From positions 1 to 6,714 of the forward strand of contig JAUQXG010000185.1 in assembly GCA_030834765.1 (NCBI GenBank): a DNA stretch of 6,714 nt, written 5' to 3'. Under the pieces are notes generated by a model that ran no database searches, had not been told where the DNA came from, and worked only from the letters and a program-made list of their open reading frames with translations. Below are positions 1 to 5,192 of the stretch, in pieces. Each line of letters starts with the position of its first letter. Position 1 is the first letter of the stretch. A program made the translations under genes and the position numbers. The stretch is from Lutispora sp. (GTDB lineage: Bacteria; Bacillota; Clostridia; Lutisporales; Lutisporaceae).

Positions 1-317
1 ACATATTAAAAGAAGCCTTTGCAGAAGATATCATGTATGCTTTACGTGTAGTGGAAAGGGGTAAGAAGTTTTTTGACCCTGAAATGCTACAATATGAGGC
101 CTCAGAGGAGGATGAATTAAAAGAATTGACACCAAGAGAAAAAGATGTTCTTTCAGAACTAGGCAGAGGATTGAGCAATATACAGATTGCTCAGCGGCTG
201 TATATATCAGAAAATACTGTAAAAAAGCACATTAGCAGTATTTTTTTGAAATTAGGCTTAAGCCATAGATTAGAAGTAGCAGTCTTTTTTAATAATAAAA
301 TGAATTTTGGACATTAG
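1..317 (+). CDS. NarL/FixJ-family response regulator, C-terminal part (5' end cut by window)
   Basis: Partial gene: the reading frame is open from the window edge and ends at TAG 315-317. The first in-frame ATG (33) is not the real start, because residues before it (ILKEAFAEDI, from base 3) match the end of a receiver domain; the Lys codon at 9-11 corresponds to the conserved receiver Lys of the LLKEA motif. A short linker leads to a LuxR-type helix-turn-helix from about base 124 to 290, with the hallmark segments LTPREKDVL, SNIQIAQRL, SENTVKKHI and LGLSHRLE. In this family a sensor kinase phosphorylates the receiver and the HTH binds DNA as a dimer. The phospho-acceptor Asp lies outside the window. 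The stop is only 48 bases from the next start with no hairpin between, so read-through into the downstream gene is likely. A role as regulator of this surface-protein locus is inferred from position only. Confidence 0.93.
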   Translation, partial: ILKEAFAEDIMYALRVVERGKKFFDPEMLQYEASEEDELKELTPREKDVLSELGRGLSNIQIAQRLYISENTVKKHISSIFLKLGLSHRLEVAVFFNNKMNFGH

Positions 318-365
318 TTTATTAAAATAAAAATTATATTTTACCTAAAGGGGTGAATAGACCTA

Positions 366-869
366 ATGCGAAAAAAGAGGAAAAGACAATCTGGAGGAAA
401 GTTAATAATCCTTGTTGTAGCTATGATCATGGTAAATTTGTTAGGAGTCAGCTATGCCTATTGGAGTGATAATCTGAATATGGACGTTTCAATGTCAACA
501 GGATATATCGAGCCTTATTTTATATCAGATGATATTGCAATATCAGATGACTCCGAAGGGGAAATCACTGCAAGCATTATAGATAACGATACAATAGAAA
601 TAACAGGATGGTGCTACCCAGGCTTTCAGAAAAATATATCTTTAAAGTTAGGCAATAGTGGGACCATACCAGTTATTTATAAAGGGGTAGATGGTATAGA
701 GGAAGATGAACAGATCATGGAGGACATACAATATGAAGGCTCAAGAAATCGGTTGATAGGGGCAGAAGATGAAGAAGAAATAAATATTCAAATACATACC
801 AAGAAACAAGCACAATATAAAGATCATACATTTTATTATCAAGTACAGTTTGAGCAAGGGATAAGATAG
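366..869 (+). CDS. small SipW-type secreted TasA/camelysin-like protein
   Basis: A 167-aa pre-protein. The start is supported by AAAGGGGTG at 347-355. The N-terminus is very basic (MRKKRKRQ), followed by a hydrophobic core (about 12-27) and then G27-V-S-Y30-A-Y-W33-S-D35, the G-x-x-Y-x-x-W-[ST]-D pattern around the cleavage site of SipW-dependent substrates such as TasA and camelysins. The mature part is acidic. It contains YPG (84-86), ten residues, then N97-S-GTIP, a signature shared exactly in spacing with the larger TasA-like protein at 2913. It ends with alternating hydrophobic strands and FEQ (162-164), resembling the last strand of TasA-type beta-sandwiches. It is about 100 residues shorter than TasA, so probably a minimal domain. 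There is one Cys (83), so no internal disulfide. A minor subunit or assembly factor is likely; the exact role is unknown. It is probably co-transcribed with the next gene. Confidence 0.82.
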   Translation: MRKKRKRQSGGKLIILVVAMIMVNLLGVSYAYWSDNLNMDVSMSTGYIEPYFISDDIAISDDSEGEITASIIDNDTIEITGWCYPGFQKNISLKLGNSGTIPVIYKGVDGIEEDEQIMEDIQYEGSRNRLIGAEDEEEINIQIHTKKQAQYKDHTFYYQVQFEQGIR

Positions 870-890
870 ATATCATAAAATAAAAACATA

Positions 891-914
891 AATCAGGAAA
901 AATTAATCCTGATT
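891..914. repeat. inverted repeat between the two small secreted-protein genes
   Basis: AATCAGGA (891-898) pairs perfectly with TCCTGATT (907-914) around an 8-base AT-only loop. No T-run follows, so it is a poor intrinsic terminator. It could be an RNA processing or stability element between the two genes, or a protein binding site. It ends 11 bases before the ribosome binding site of the next gene. Confidence 0.5.
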
Positions 915-927
915 CATGTCATAAGTT

Positions 928-932
928 GGAGG
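928..932 (+). promoter_or_regulatory. ribosome binding site that selects a GTG start
   Basis: GGAGG at 928-932 lies 7 bases before GTG 940-942. An ATG at 938-940 overlaps this GTG but reaches a stop after five codons, and the next in-frame ATG (952) would leave the hydrophobic core without its basic residues. The GTG at 940 is therefore the best start. Confidence 0.75.
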
Positions 933-939
933 AATCAAT

Positions 940-1335
940 GTGGGAAGAAAAATGATTGTTATTATCATAAGCTTAGTGTCTGCATCTATGCTAATGTCTG
1001 GAGGATACGGCTTATGGAGAAAACCTTTAATGATAATAGGAAATATTGAAGTTCGTGAAAAACCGCAGCCTATAGTTGTTGTAGCCCCACTCATTCCTGT
1101 AGTATCGGATCCAAATCAAGGAGCGGAAGAAAACTTAGATATTCCTGATACAGTAGACCCTGACTCACTGAATCATCAGGAAACGGTAAACCCTCAGGAG
1201 CCGGTGAATCAAGGACAAGAATCAGTTGGAAGTGAAACACCCACTGAAGGTGGAGCACCTACCTTAAGCACTGGTGCTGAGGAGGATGAGCCAAAGGGAG
1301 ATCAAAGCAGTGAAGCAGAAAATTCCGCATTGTAG
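940..1335 (+). CDS. short exported protein with degenerate SipW-type signal and Pro/Glu-rich tail
   Basis: A 131-aa protein beginning at GTG. A basic N-terminus (MGRK) and hydrophobic segment (about 5-20) are followed by G-G-Y23-G-L-W26, matching the Y-x-x-W core of the neighbouring SipW-type signals, but then R27-K28-P instead of [ST]-D. The pre-motif residues MLM-x-x-G-Y are nearly the same as in the TasA-like protein at 2913, so the two leaders look related. After a short stretch (about 30-50) the rest (about 55-131) is low-complexity, rich in Pro, Glu, Asn, Gln and Ser with loose repeats (VNPQEPVNQGQESV), and has no Cys or aromatic residues, so probably unfolded. There is no recognisable beta-sandwich. 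Either it is processed and released, or the Arg-Lys after Trp blocks cleavage and it stays as a membrane-anchored surface tail. An accessory role like that of TapA is speculation. A strong terminator follows. Confidence 0.72.
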   Translation: MGRKMIVIIISLVSASMLMSGGYGLWRKPLMIIGNIEVREKPQPIVVVAPLIPVVSDPNQGAEENLDIPDTVDPDSLNHQETVNPQEPVNQGQESVGSETPTEGGAPTLSTGAEEDEPKGDQSSEAENSAL

Positions 1336-1360
1336 AACTAAAAGATAGCGGAGGGCAAAG

Positions 1361-1396
1361 TTGAAAAAGGCTATGGCCTTTTTCAATTCTATTTTG
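1361..1396 (+). terminator. intrinsic terminator
   Basis: TTGAAAAAGGC (1361-1371) pairs perfectly over 11 bp with GCCTTTTTCAA (1376-1386) around the loop TATG; TTCTATTTTG follows. It sits 25 bases after the stop of the 131-aa protein gene and separates it from the signal peptidase gene. Confidence 0.8.
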
Positions 1397-1401
1397 TGTA
1401 A

Positions 1402-1419
1402 AATGTCAGCTGTGACATT
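1402..1419. promoter_or_regulatory. perfect inverted repeat upstream of the signal peptidase gene (candidate operator)
   Basis: AATGTCA (1402-1408) and TGACATT (1413-1419) are perfect inverted copies separated by GCTG. The repeat lies between the terminator at 1361-1396 and the ribosome binding site at 1430-1438, where a promoter for the signal peptidase would have to be. The -35/-10 boxes I can propose here are weak, so the call rests on symmetry and position. Confidence 0.4.
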
Positions 1420-1443
1420 ACATAGCTGCGGGGAGAGGAAAAG

Positions 1444-2658
1444 ATGAACAAAAGTGAATATTTGCCTACCAAGTCATCTAAAGCCAGATGCGCTTTGTTA
1501 ATTACTTTGCTGATAGGTATATACATCATGGAGAATTTATCTATAAATGCTATGATAGGTGCTCAAGGGGTTAACTATATTTTAAAGCCCCTCCTTTGGT
1601 TCGGGGTAGCTTGTATGATTTGGCTATTTCCTAGAGTACAGGGAAAGGCAAAGCTAAAGCAGTTAAATTCTATAAACGGATGGGCTTTTATATTTGCCTT
1701 TATATTTATTGCCGCTTCCCTCCTATTTGGGATTTTTGTGGATGGGTTAGGGAAAAGTCCCTATAGTCACTCCATAACAGGAATACTGATAAATATACTG
1801 ACAGTCGGTACAGTGTTGATAGGAAAAGAATTCCTAAGGAGTTATCTGGTAAATAGTATAACAAGGGATGAAAATTATATTGTTTTTATTATAATGGCTG
1901 TAATGATGACGTTGGCAACTATTTCTCCAAGCAGTATCACCGACTTAAAAGGGTACGAGGATTTGGTAAAGTTCATAGCTCAATATGTAGCACCAGAGTT
2001 TTCTCATAATCTATTAGCAACTTATTTGGTATTTCTGGGAGGCCCATTGCCCGCTATTATTTACTTGGGGATAATTCAAGGATTTCAATGGCTCTCACCA
2101 ATACTGCCAAATCTGCAGTGGATTACAACAGCGCTGGTAGGTGTGATGTGCCCTGTATTTTCCTTAACAGCTATGCAAAATATTTATCTGAGTGAATCCA
2201 AACAATTAAAAGCAAAAGATAAGGATGAAGAAAGCTTACTAAGCTGGATTGTTACGAGTCTTTTGTCCATTGGCATCATCTGGTTTGCAGTAGGGGTGTT
2301 CCCCATATATCCTTCTGTAATAGCCACAGGCAGTATGGAGCCCATGATTAAACCTGGAGATGTTATTTTAGTAAAAAGAATTACGGATATGGAAGGCATC
2401 AATCATTTGGGTGTAGGAGACGTCATGCAATTCAAAAGAGGAAGCATCCTCATATCTCACCGGATTATTGAAATAGTGGAACAAGAAGATGTGAAAAGTT
2501 ATCGAACTCAAGGAGACAACAATTCCGGCGCGGATATAGAGCTAGTAAAACCTGAAGATGTAAAAGGAACAATTGTCTATGTGGTACCGAAAGTAGGCTG
2601 GCCTACATTACTGATGAAATCCAGAGATGATGTTCCATTAAATGAAATAGAATTCTAG
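1444..2658 (+). CDS. SipW/ER-type signal peptidase I with polytopic N-terminal membrane region
   Basis: A 404-aa protein; GGGGAGAGG at 1430-1438 supports the start. The last ~120 residues form a signal peptidase of the Ser/His (ER/archaeal, SipW) class: TGSMEP with catalytic Ser297, KPGDVILVKR (303-312) after it, GVGDVMQF (323-330), SHRI with His339 where Ser/Lys bacterial enzymes have Lys, then QGDNN (Asp358) and Asp364. This class cleaves TasA/camelysin-type precursors at the outer membrane face. B. subtilis SipW has about 190 residues; here some 265 extra residues precede the membrane segment (267-287) leading into the catalytic domain. They hold about seven more hydrophobic segments (near 16-36, 44-62, 79-100, 111-128, 145-163, 190-211, 226-246). 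I do not recognise a function for this part. Likely substrates are the neighbouring proteins with Y-x-x-W signals. The gene is bounded by terminators on both sides. Confidence 0.9.
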   Translation: MNKSEYLPTKSSKARCALLITLLIGIYIMENLSINAMIGAQGVNYILKPLLWFGVACMIWLFPRVQGKAKLKQLNSINGWAFIFAFIFIAASLLFGIFVDGLGKSPYSHSITGILINILTVGTVLIGKEFLRSYLVNSITRDENYIVFIIMAVMMTLATISPSSITDLKGYEDLVKFIAQYVAPEFSHNLLATYLVFLGGPLPAIIYLGIIQGFQWLSPILPNLQWITTALVGVMCPVFSLTAMQNIYLSESKQLKAKDKDEESLLSWIVTSLLSIGIIWFAVGVFPIYPSVIATGSMEPMIKPGDVILVKRITDMEGINHLGVGDVMQFKRGSILISHRIIEIVEQEDVKSYRTQGDNNSGADIELVKPEDVKGTIVYVVPKVGWPTLLMKSRDDVPLNEIEF

Positions 2659-2668
2659 TTGTCTATAT

Positions 2669-2696
2669 GCAGAGCTTATGCTCTGTTTTTTATTTT
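2669..2696 (+). terminator. intrinsic terminator
   Basis: CAGAGC (2670-2675), loop TTAT and GCTCTG (2680-2685) form a 6-bp stem, extendable by one G-U pair, followed at once by TTTTTTATTTT. It lies 11 bases after the signal peptidase stop codon. Confidence 0.85.
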
Positions 2697-2759
2697 AAAA
2701 CAGAAGTGGTACTCAAGTCTTATGGATATTAGCACCAAAGTAGTATGTGGATAACTAAA

Positions 2760-2774
2760 ACAAATTATATTTGT
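2760..2774. promoter_or_regulatory. AT-rich palindrome in the upstream region of the TasA-like gene
   Basis: ACAAAT-TAT-ATTTGT is a perfect inverted repeat in the 254-base gap before the TasA-like gene, centred about 80 bases before the start point predicted from the -10 box at 2835-2840. It is flanked by GTAGTA (2740-2745) and TACTAC (2774-2779), which extend the symmetry. AT-rich palindromes also arise by chance in such DNA. Confidence 0.35.
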
Positions 2775-2797
2775 ACTACAAACAGATGCATCAAAAT

Positions 2798-2840
2798 CAC
2801 ACCTTTGCAGTGTGTAAAGAAATAATCAAAAGATTATAAT
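2798..2840 (+). promoter_or_regulatory. probable promoter of the TasA-like gene with inverted repeat near -41
   Basis: TATAAT at 2835-2840 is a perfect sigma-A -10 box, 72 bases before the start codon. No good -35 lies at the right distance (TGTGTA at 2811-2816 with an 18-base spacer is poor). At 2798-2814, CACAC and GTGTG form an inverted repeat with a 7-base spacer, centred near -41 of the predicted start point. This arrangement suggests a promoter that needs an activator bound over the -35 region. The activator is not identified. Confidence 0.5.
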
Positions 2841-2856
2841 CAATAGCATAAGGAAG

Positions 2857-2879
2857 CCGAACACATAAAACATGTTTGG
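2857..2879 (+). promoter_or_regulatory. stem-loop in the 5' leader of the TasA-like mRNA
   Basis: CCGAACA (2857-2863) and TGTTTGG (2873-2879) can pair over 7 bp, one of them G-U, with a 9-base loop. It lies between the predicted start point and the ribosome binding site (AAAGGAG, 2896-2902). Leader hairpins often stabilise mRNAs of abundant surface proteins; that role is inferred here. Confidence 0.35.
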
Positions 2880-2912
2880 AAGATAATTAAAAATTAAAGG
2901 AGAGATTTTATA

Positions 2913-3647
2913 ATGAAGAGAACAAAGGTCTTAGCTTTAGTGCTAGTAGCAGCAATTATGCTCATGGGTGCAGGCTACGCTGCATGGACAGATCAAACAT
3001 TCTTAACAACTACAGTTAGAACAGGCAATTTTAATATGGAAATTACAAAAGCTACTACTCGTACAGGGGACAATCAAACCCAAAACGAAGTACATAATTG
3101 GCATCAATATGATTGGACACATACAGGCCCTGTCAGTTTTACTGCGGATGAAGCCATTGTAGAACTGAAAGATTTATATCCAGGTGGAATCGTTCAGGTT
3201 GATATGACCACAGTAAATAAGGGCACAATTCCTGCTAGACTGAAGAGCATAGATGTTGCATTCTTGGATGGAAATGGAGATCTATTTAATCAATTACAAG
3301 CTCAAACTTCATGGAAGGCCGATATTGATGGAGATGGAGACCAAGATGATTATGAACATGTAGAACAATGGCTGTATTGGAGAGGACTTCAGGATGCACT
3401 GAATAAGGTCGTAGAGAGTACAGATAGAAATAATTTAGTAATTGAACCAAAGGGATGGTTTTCACTGGGAGACGGTGAAGAAGAGGGATGCATACAATTT
3501 AAACTAAATCCAGATGCAGGCAATCAATTCCAAAATCAAAGCTGTAAATTTAAAATAACATTTAATTGGGAGCAATGGGCAACGAATCCAAACGCAAATC
3601 CATATGATGGACCAACAGGATATGGTGGAAATGGTGACCGAGAATAA
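2913..3647 (+). CDS. TasA/camelysin-like fibre protein with SipW-type signal and EF-hand-like loop
   Basis: A 244-aa precursor with AAAGGAG ten bases before the start. It has a basic N-terminus, a hydrophobic core (7-20) and G19-A-G-Y22-A-A-W25-T-D27, the SipW cleavage context; B. subtilis TasA has a similar GGTWAAFND. The mature part matches the TasA/CalY plan: a first strand T-G-N-F-N-M-E-I (37-44), then L-x-x-LYPG (85-91), ten residues, N102-K-GTIP (to 107), and a final strand ITFNWEQWATN (215-225), like FSFEATQWN near the end of the TasA domain. An insert (about 132-150) carries D137-I-D139-G-D141-G-D-Q-D145-x-x-E148, the spacing of a canonical EF-hand calcium loop. Cys193 and Cys211 could form a disulfide. 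The tail (226-244) is rich in Asn, Gly and Pro. It is probably the main secreted fibre subunit; family members form biofilm fibres, though camelysins were first described as metalloproteases. Its own promoter and terminator suggest separate expression. Confidence 0.88.
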   Translation: MKRTKVLALVLVAAIMLMGAGYAAWTDQTFLTTTVRTGNFNMEITKATTRTGDNQTQNEVHNWHQYDWTHTGPVSFTADEAIVELKDLYPGGIVQVDMTTVNKGTIPARLKSIDVAFLDGNGDLFNQLQAQTSWKADIDGDGDQDDYEHVEQWLYWRGLQDALNKVVESTDRNNLVIEPKGWFSLGDGEEEGCIQFKLNPDAGNQFQNQSCKFKITFNWEQWATNPNANPYDGPTGYGGNGDRE

Positions 3648-3656
3648 ATAAAAAAA

Positions 3657-3696
3657 TAAATTGAGTAGAGCGTATGCCCTACTCAATTTTTCTTTG
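3657..3696 (+). terminator. intrinsic terminator
   Basis: AAATTGAGTAG (3658-3668) pairs with CTACTCAATTT (3679-3689), 11 bp perfect. The inner part can add GC/GC around the loop GTAT after one mismatch. The T-run TTTTTCTTT overlaps the stem end. It follows the TasA-like gene by ten bases. Confidence 0.87.
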
Positions 3697-3791
3697 AAGA
3701 AATATAGGTGAATAAGATGACAAAATATGATATTTAAGTCCATAGACAATAGCAATTTTTATATATTTTTCAAAGAATTTGATGAACGATA

Positions 3792-3807
3792 TTGCCTCTA
3801 GAGGCAA
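3792..3807. promoter_or_regulatory. 16-bp perfect palindrome upstream of the DUF5305-like gene (candidate operator)
   Basis: TTGCCTCTAGAGGCAA is fully self-complementary with no spacer and is GC-richer than its surroundings. It lies 62 bases before the start codon. Downstream, TATTAT at 3833-3838 could be a -10 box without a good -35, which would place the palindrome centre near -45. It could be a dimeric regulator site, or a hairpin in the leader if transcription starts farther upstream. Confidence 0.5.
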
Positions 3808-3869
3808 AGGAAAAGGCCTATTTATGCAGAACTATTATATAAAACAAAACACCTTTAGGAGTGTGACCA

Positions 3870-5003
3870 ATGAGAATAAAGCTTCATAAAAATTTAAGGC
3901 TTATGTTAATCATATTTTCCATAGTCCTATTTTCTGCAGCATCTATTATGTTATATAGAGAACTAAAGGTTCCTAAATTCAAGGAAGAAAAAGTAGTTTT
4001 ATATAGTTATAATCAAAAACCTGATATCAAATACAGTGTGTTTTTAAAACCAAATATTTTATATGATAAGAATAATTTAGAGGAAGGGCAATCTTATCTT
4101 ACTGGATTTGTAGACTATATCCAGACTTATTTTATGTATGAATTTACTGGGAAAGCAGATGCAGAAATCATTGGAGATTATGCTATAGTTGCAGCAGTAG
4201 AAGGTTACACAATTCAAGAGAAAAAAATAAAAACAATCTGGAGAAAAGAATTTATATTGGCACCCAAGACGGAATTTAAGACCAAGGATAAGGGTATTAC
4301 AATTGAAAAAGAGATTTCTCTGAAGTTGGAGGAATATAATAACCTGATAGAACAGCTGAAAGAGACTGCCAAGATAAATGTGCCGGCTAAGCTAACGCTT
4401 TTTATGAATATAAATGTGAAGGCAAGTACAGCCAGTGGTGAAATAGTAGAAAAACTTAAACCTCAATTGGTAATTCCTTTAGGTGATAGTCATTTTGAAA
4501 TCACAAAAGGTGAGATGGAAGAGAAACCAGGAGTCATTGAGGAAATCAAGAAGATACAGCTGCCGTTAAATGAAAAAATGATTAATCTTTATGGTGCAGC
4601 CATAGGATTGGCAATGATTATTTTATCTTGTTTAATTGCCTTTACTTCCAATGCACAGGTAGATCCATTGGTAAGGAAACTGAACAGTATATTTAAGAAG
4701 CATGGCAACCGCTTAGTTGCGTTAAATGCAGAGGTGGCAGCAACCTGTGAAGTCTCCAGTGAGGTGAAGTCCATGGATGATCTTGTCAGAATAGCGGATG
4801 AACTAGGAAAACCAATTTTATACCAGTATAGAGAAGAACCCAAGGACATCACCCGATTCTGTGTCTACGATAATACCTGTACATATGCCTATGATATAAA
4901 GGATATAACAGCTATGGAGATACAACCAAAGTTTAGCCTAAAGAAAATAAAAGAAGTGGAAGTTAAGATCGATAAGACCAAAGAACATGCAATAATGAGC
5001 TAG
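3870..5003 (+). CDS. DUF5305-like bitopic membrane protein
   Basis: A 377-aa protein with TAGGAGTG (3856-3863) before the start. It has a basic N-terminus and a transmembrane segment (about 11-29), an extracytoplasmic region of about 205 residues, a second transmembrane segment (about 241-262), and a C-terminal cytoplasmic domain. The first region contains I-K-Y-S-V-F-L-K-P-N-I-L-Y (53-65) followed by an E-G-Q-S-Y segment, and the C-terminal domain has V-K-S-M-D-D-L-V-R-I-A followed by G-K-P-I-L-Y. I recognise these as features of DUF5305, a family of unknown function found in bacteria and archaea; the assignment is from memory of the pattern. The outer part appears rich in beta strands. Two Cys in the C-terminal domain (FCVYDNTC) are spaced like a possible metal or redox pair, but this is weak. 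Its place between the TasA-like and SLH genes suggests a membrane partner in assembly or sensing. No enzymatic motif is visible. Confidence 0.75.
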   Translation: MRIKLHKNLRLMLIIFSIVLFSAASIMLYRELKVPKFKEEKVVLYSYNQKPDIKYSVFLKPNILYDKNNLEEGQSYLTGFVDYIQTYFMYEFTGKADAEIIGDYAIVAAVEGYTIQEKKIKTIWRKEFILAPKTEFKTKDKGITIEKEISLKLEEYNNLIEQLKETAKINVPAKLTLFMNINVKASTASGEIVEKLKPQLVIPLGDSHFEITKGEMEEKPGVIEEIKKIQLPLNEKMINLYGAAIGLAMIILSCLIAFTSNAQVDPLVRKLNSIFKKHGNRLVALNAEVAATCEVSSEVKSMDDLVRIADELGKPILYQYREEPKDITRFCVYDNTCTYAYDIKDITAMEIQPKFSLKKIKEVEVKIDKTKEHAIMS

Positions 5004-5014
5004 CAGTGGAAAAC

Positions 5015-5046
5015 CAATAAAGTAGGGTAGTTGCCCTACTTTATTG
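5015..5046 (+). terminator. strong hairpin, probable terminator with weak T-run
   Basis: CAATAAAGTAGGG (5015-5027) and CCCTACTTTATTG (5034-5046) form a perfect 13-bp stem with the six-base loop TAGTTG. Only TTATGGTATTT follows, so termination may be incomplete. It lies 11 bases after the DUF5305-like stop codon. Confidence 0.7.
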
Positions 5047-5059
5047 TTATGGTATTTCA

Positions 5060-5065
5060 TATAAT
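5060..5065 (+). promoter_or_regulatory. possible -10 box for the SLH-protein gene
   Basis: TATAAT is a perfect -10 match 14 bases after the hairpin of the preceding gene. The expected -35 position falls in the right arm of that hairpin (TACTTT) and is poor. An imperfect hairpin (5061-5078) overlaps it. If used, the leader would be about 120 bases long. Confidence 0.35.
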
Positions 5066-5192
5066 ACTTTCGTGTTATGTAAAACTATACAAAAGGAGCA
5101 TTACAATCAATCTTATGAATGGAGAAAAAGAATAATCAATGTACTAAAATAAAACTAGGGATTACTGTAGTGTCATATATGGAGGTAAGATC

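Noticed and set aside
318..365. Possible promoter before the 366 gene (TTGGAC at 307-312, TATATT at 335-340).
   Set aside because: The 22-base spacing is too long for a sigma-A promoter and the DNA is simply AT-rich; read-through from the regulator gene is as likely.
903..1094. 63-codon minus-strand reading frame.
   Set aside because: It lies opposite the start of the well-supported 940 gene, has no ribosome binding site I can see, and no family resemblance.
1822..1852. G-K-E-F-L-R-S-Y-L in the N-terminal part of the 404-aa peptidase resembles motif 1 of CPBP/CAAX membrane proteases.
   Set aside because: Spacing is E-x-x-R instead of EE-x-x-x-R, and the later His motifs of that family are not found at the expected places.
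3504..3755. 83-codon minus-strand frame with hydrophobic residues.
   Set aside because: It overlaps the end of the TasA-like gene and runs through its terminator; its hydrophobicity comes from antisense reading of AT-rich DNA.
5115..5135. Six-codon frame (MNGEKE) after AAAAGGAG, as a possible leader peptide.
   Set aside because: The spacing from the ribosome binding site is about 17 bases, and no attenuator-type pairing or regulatory codons are visible.
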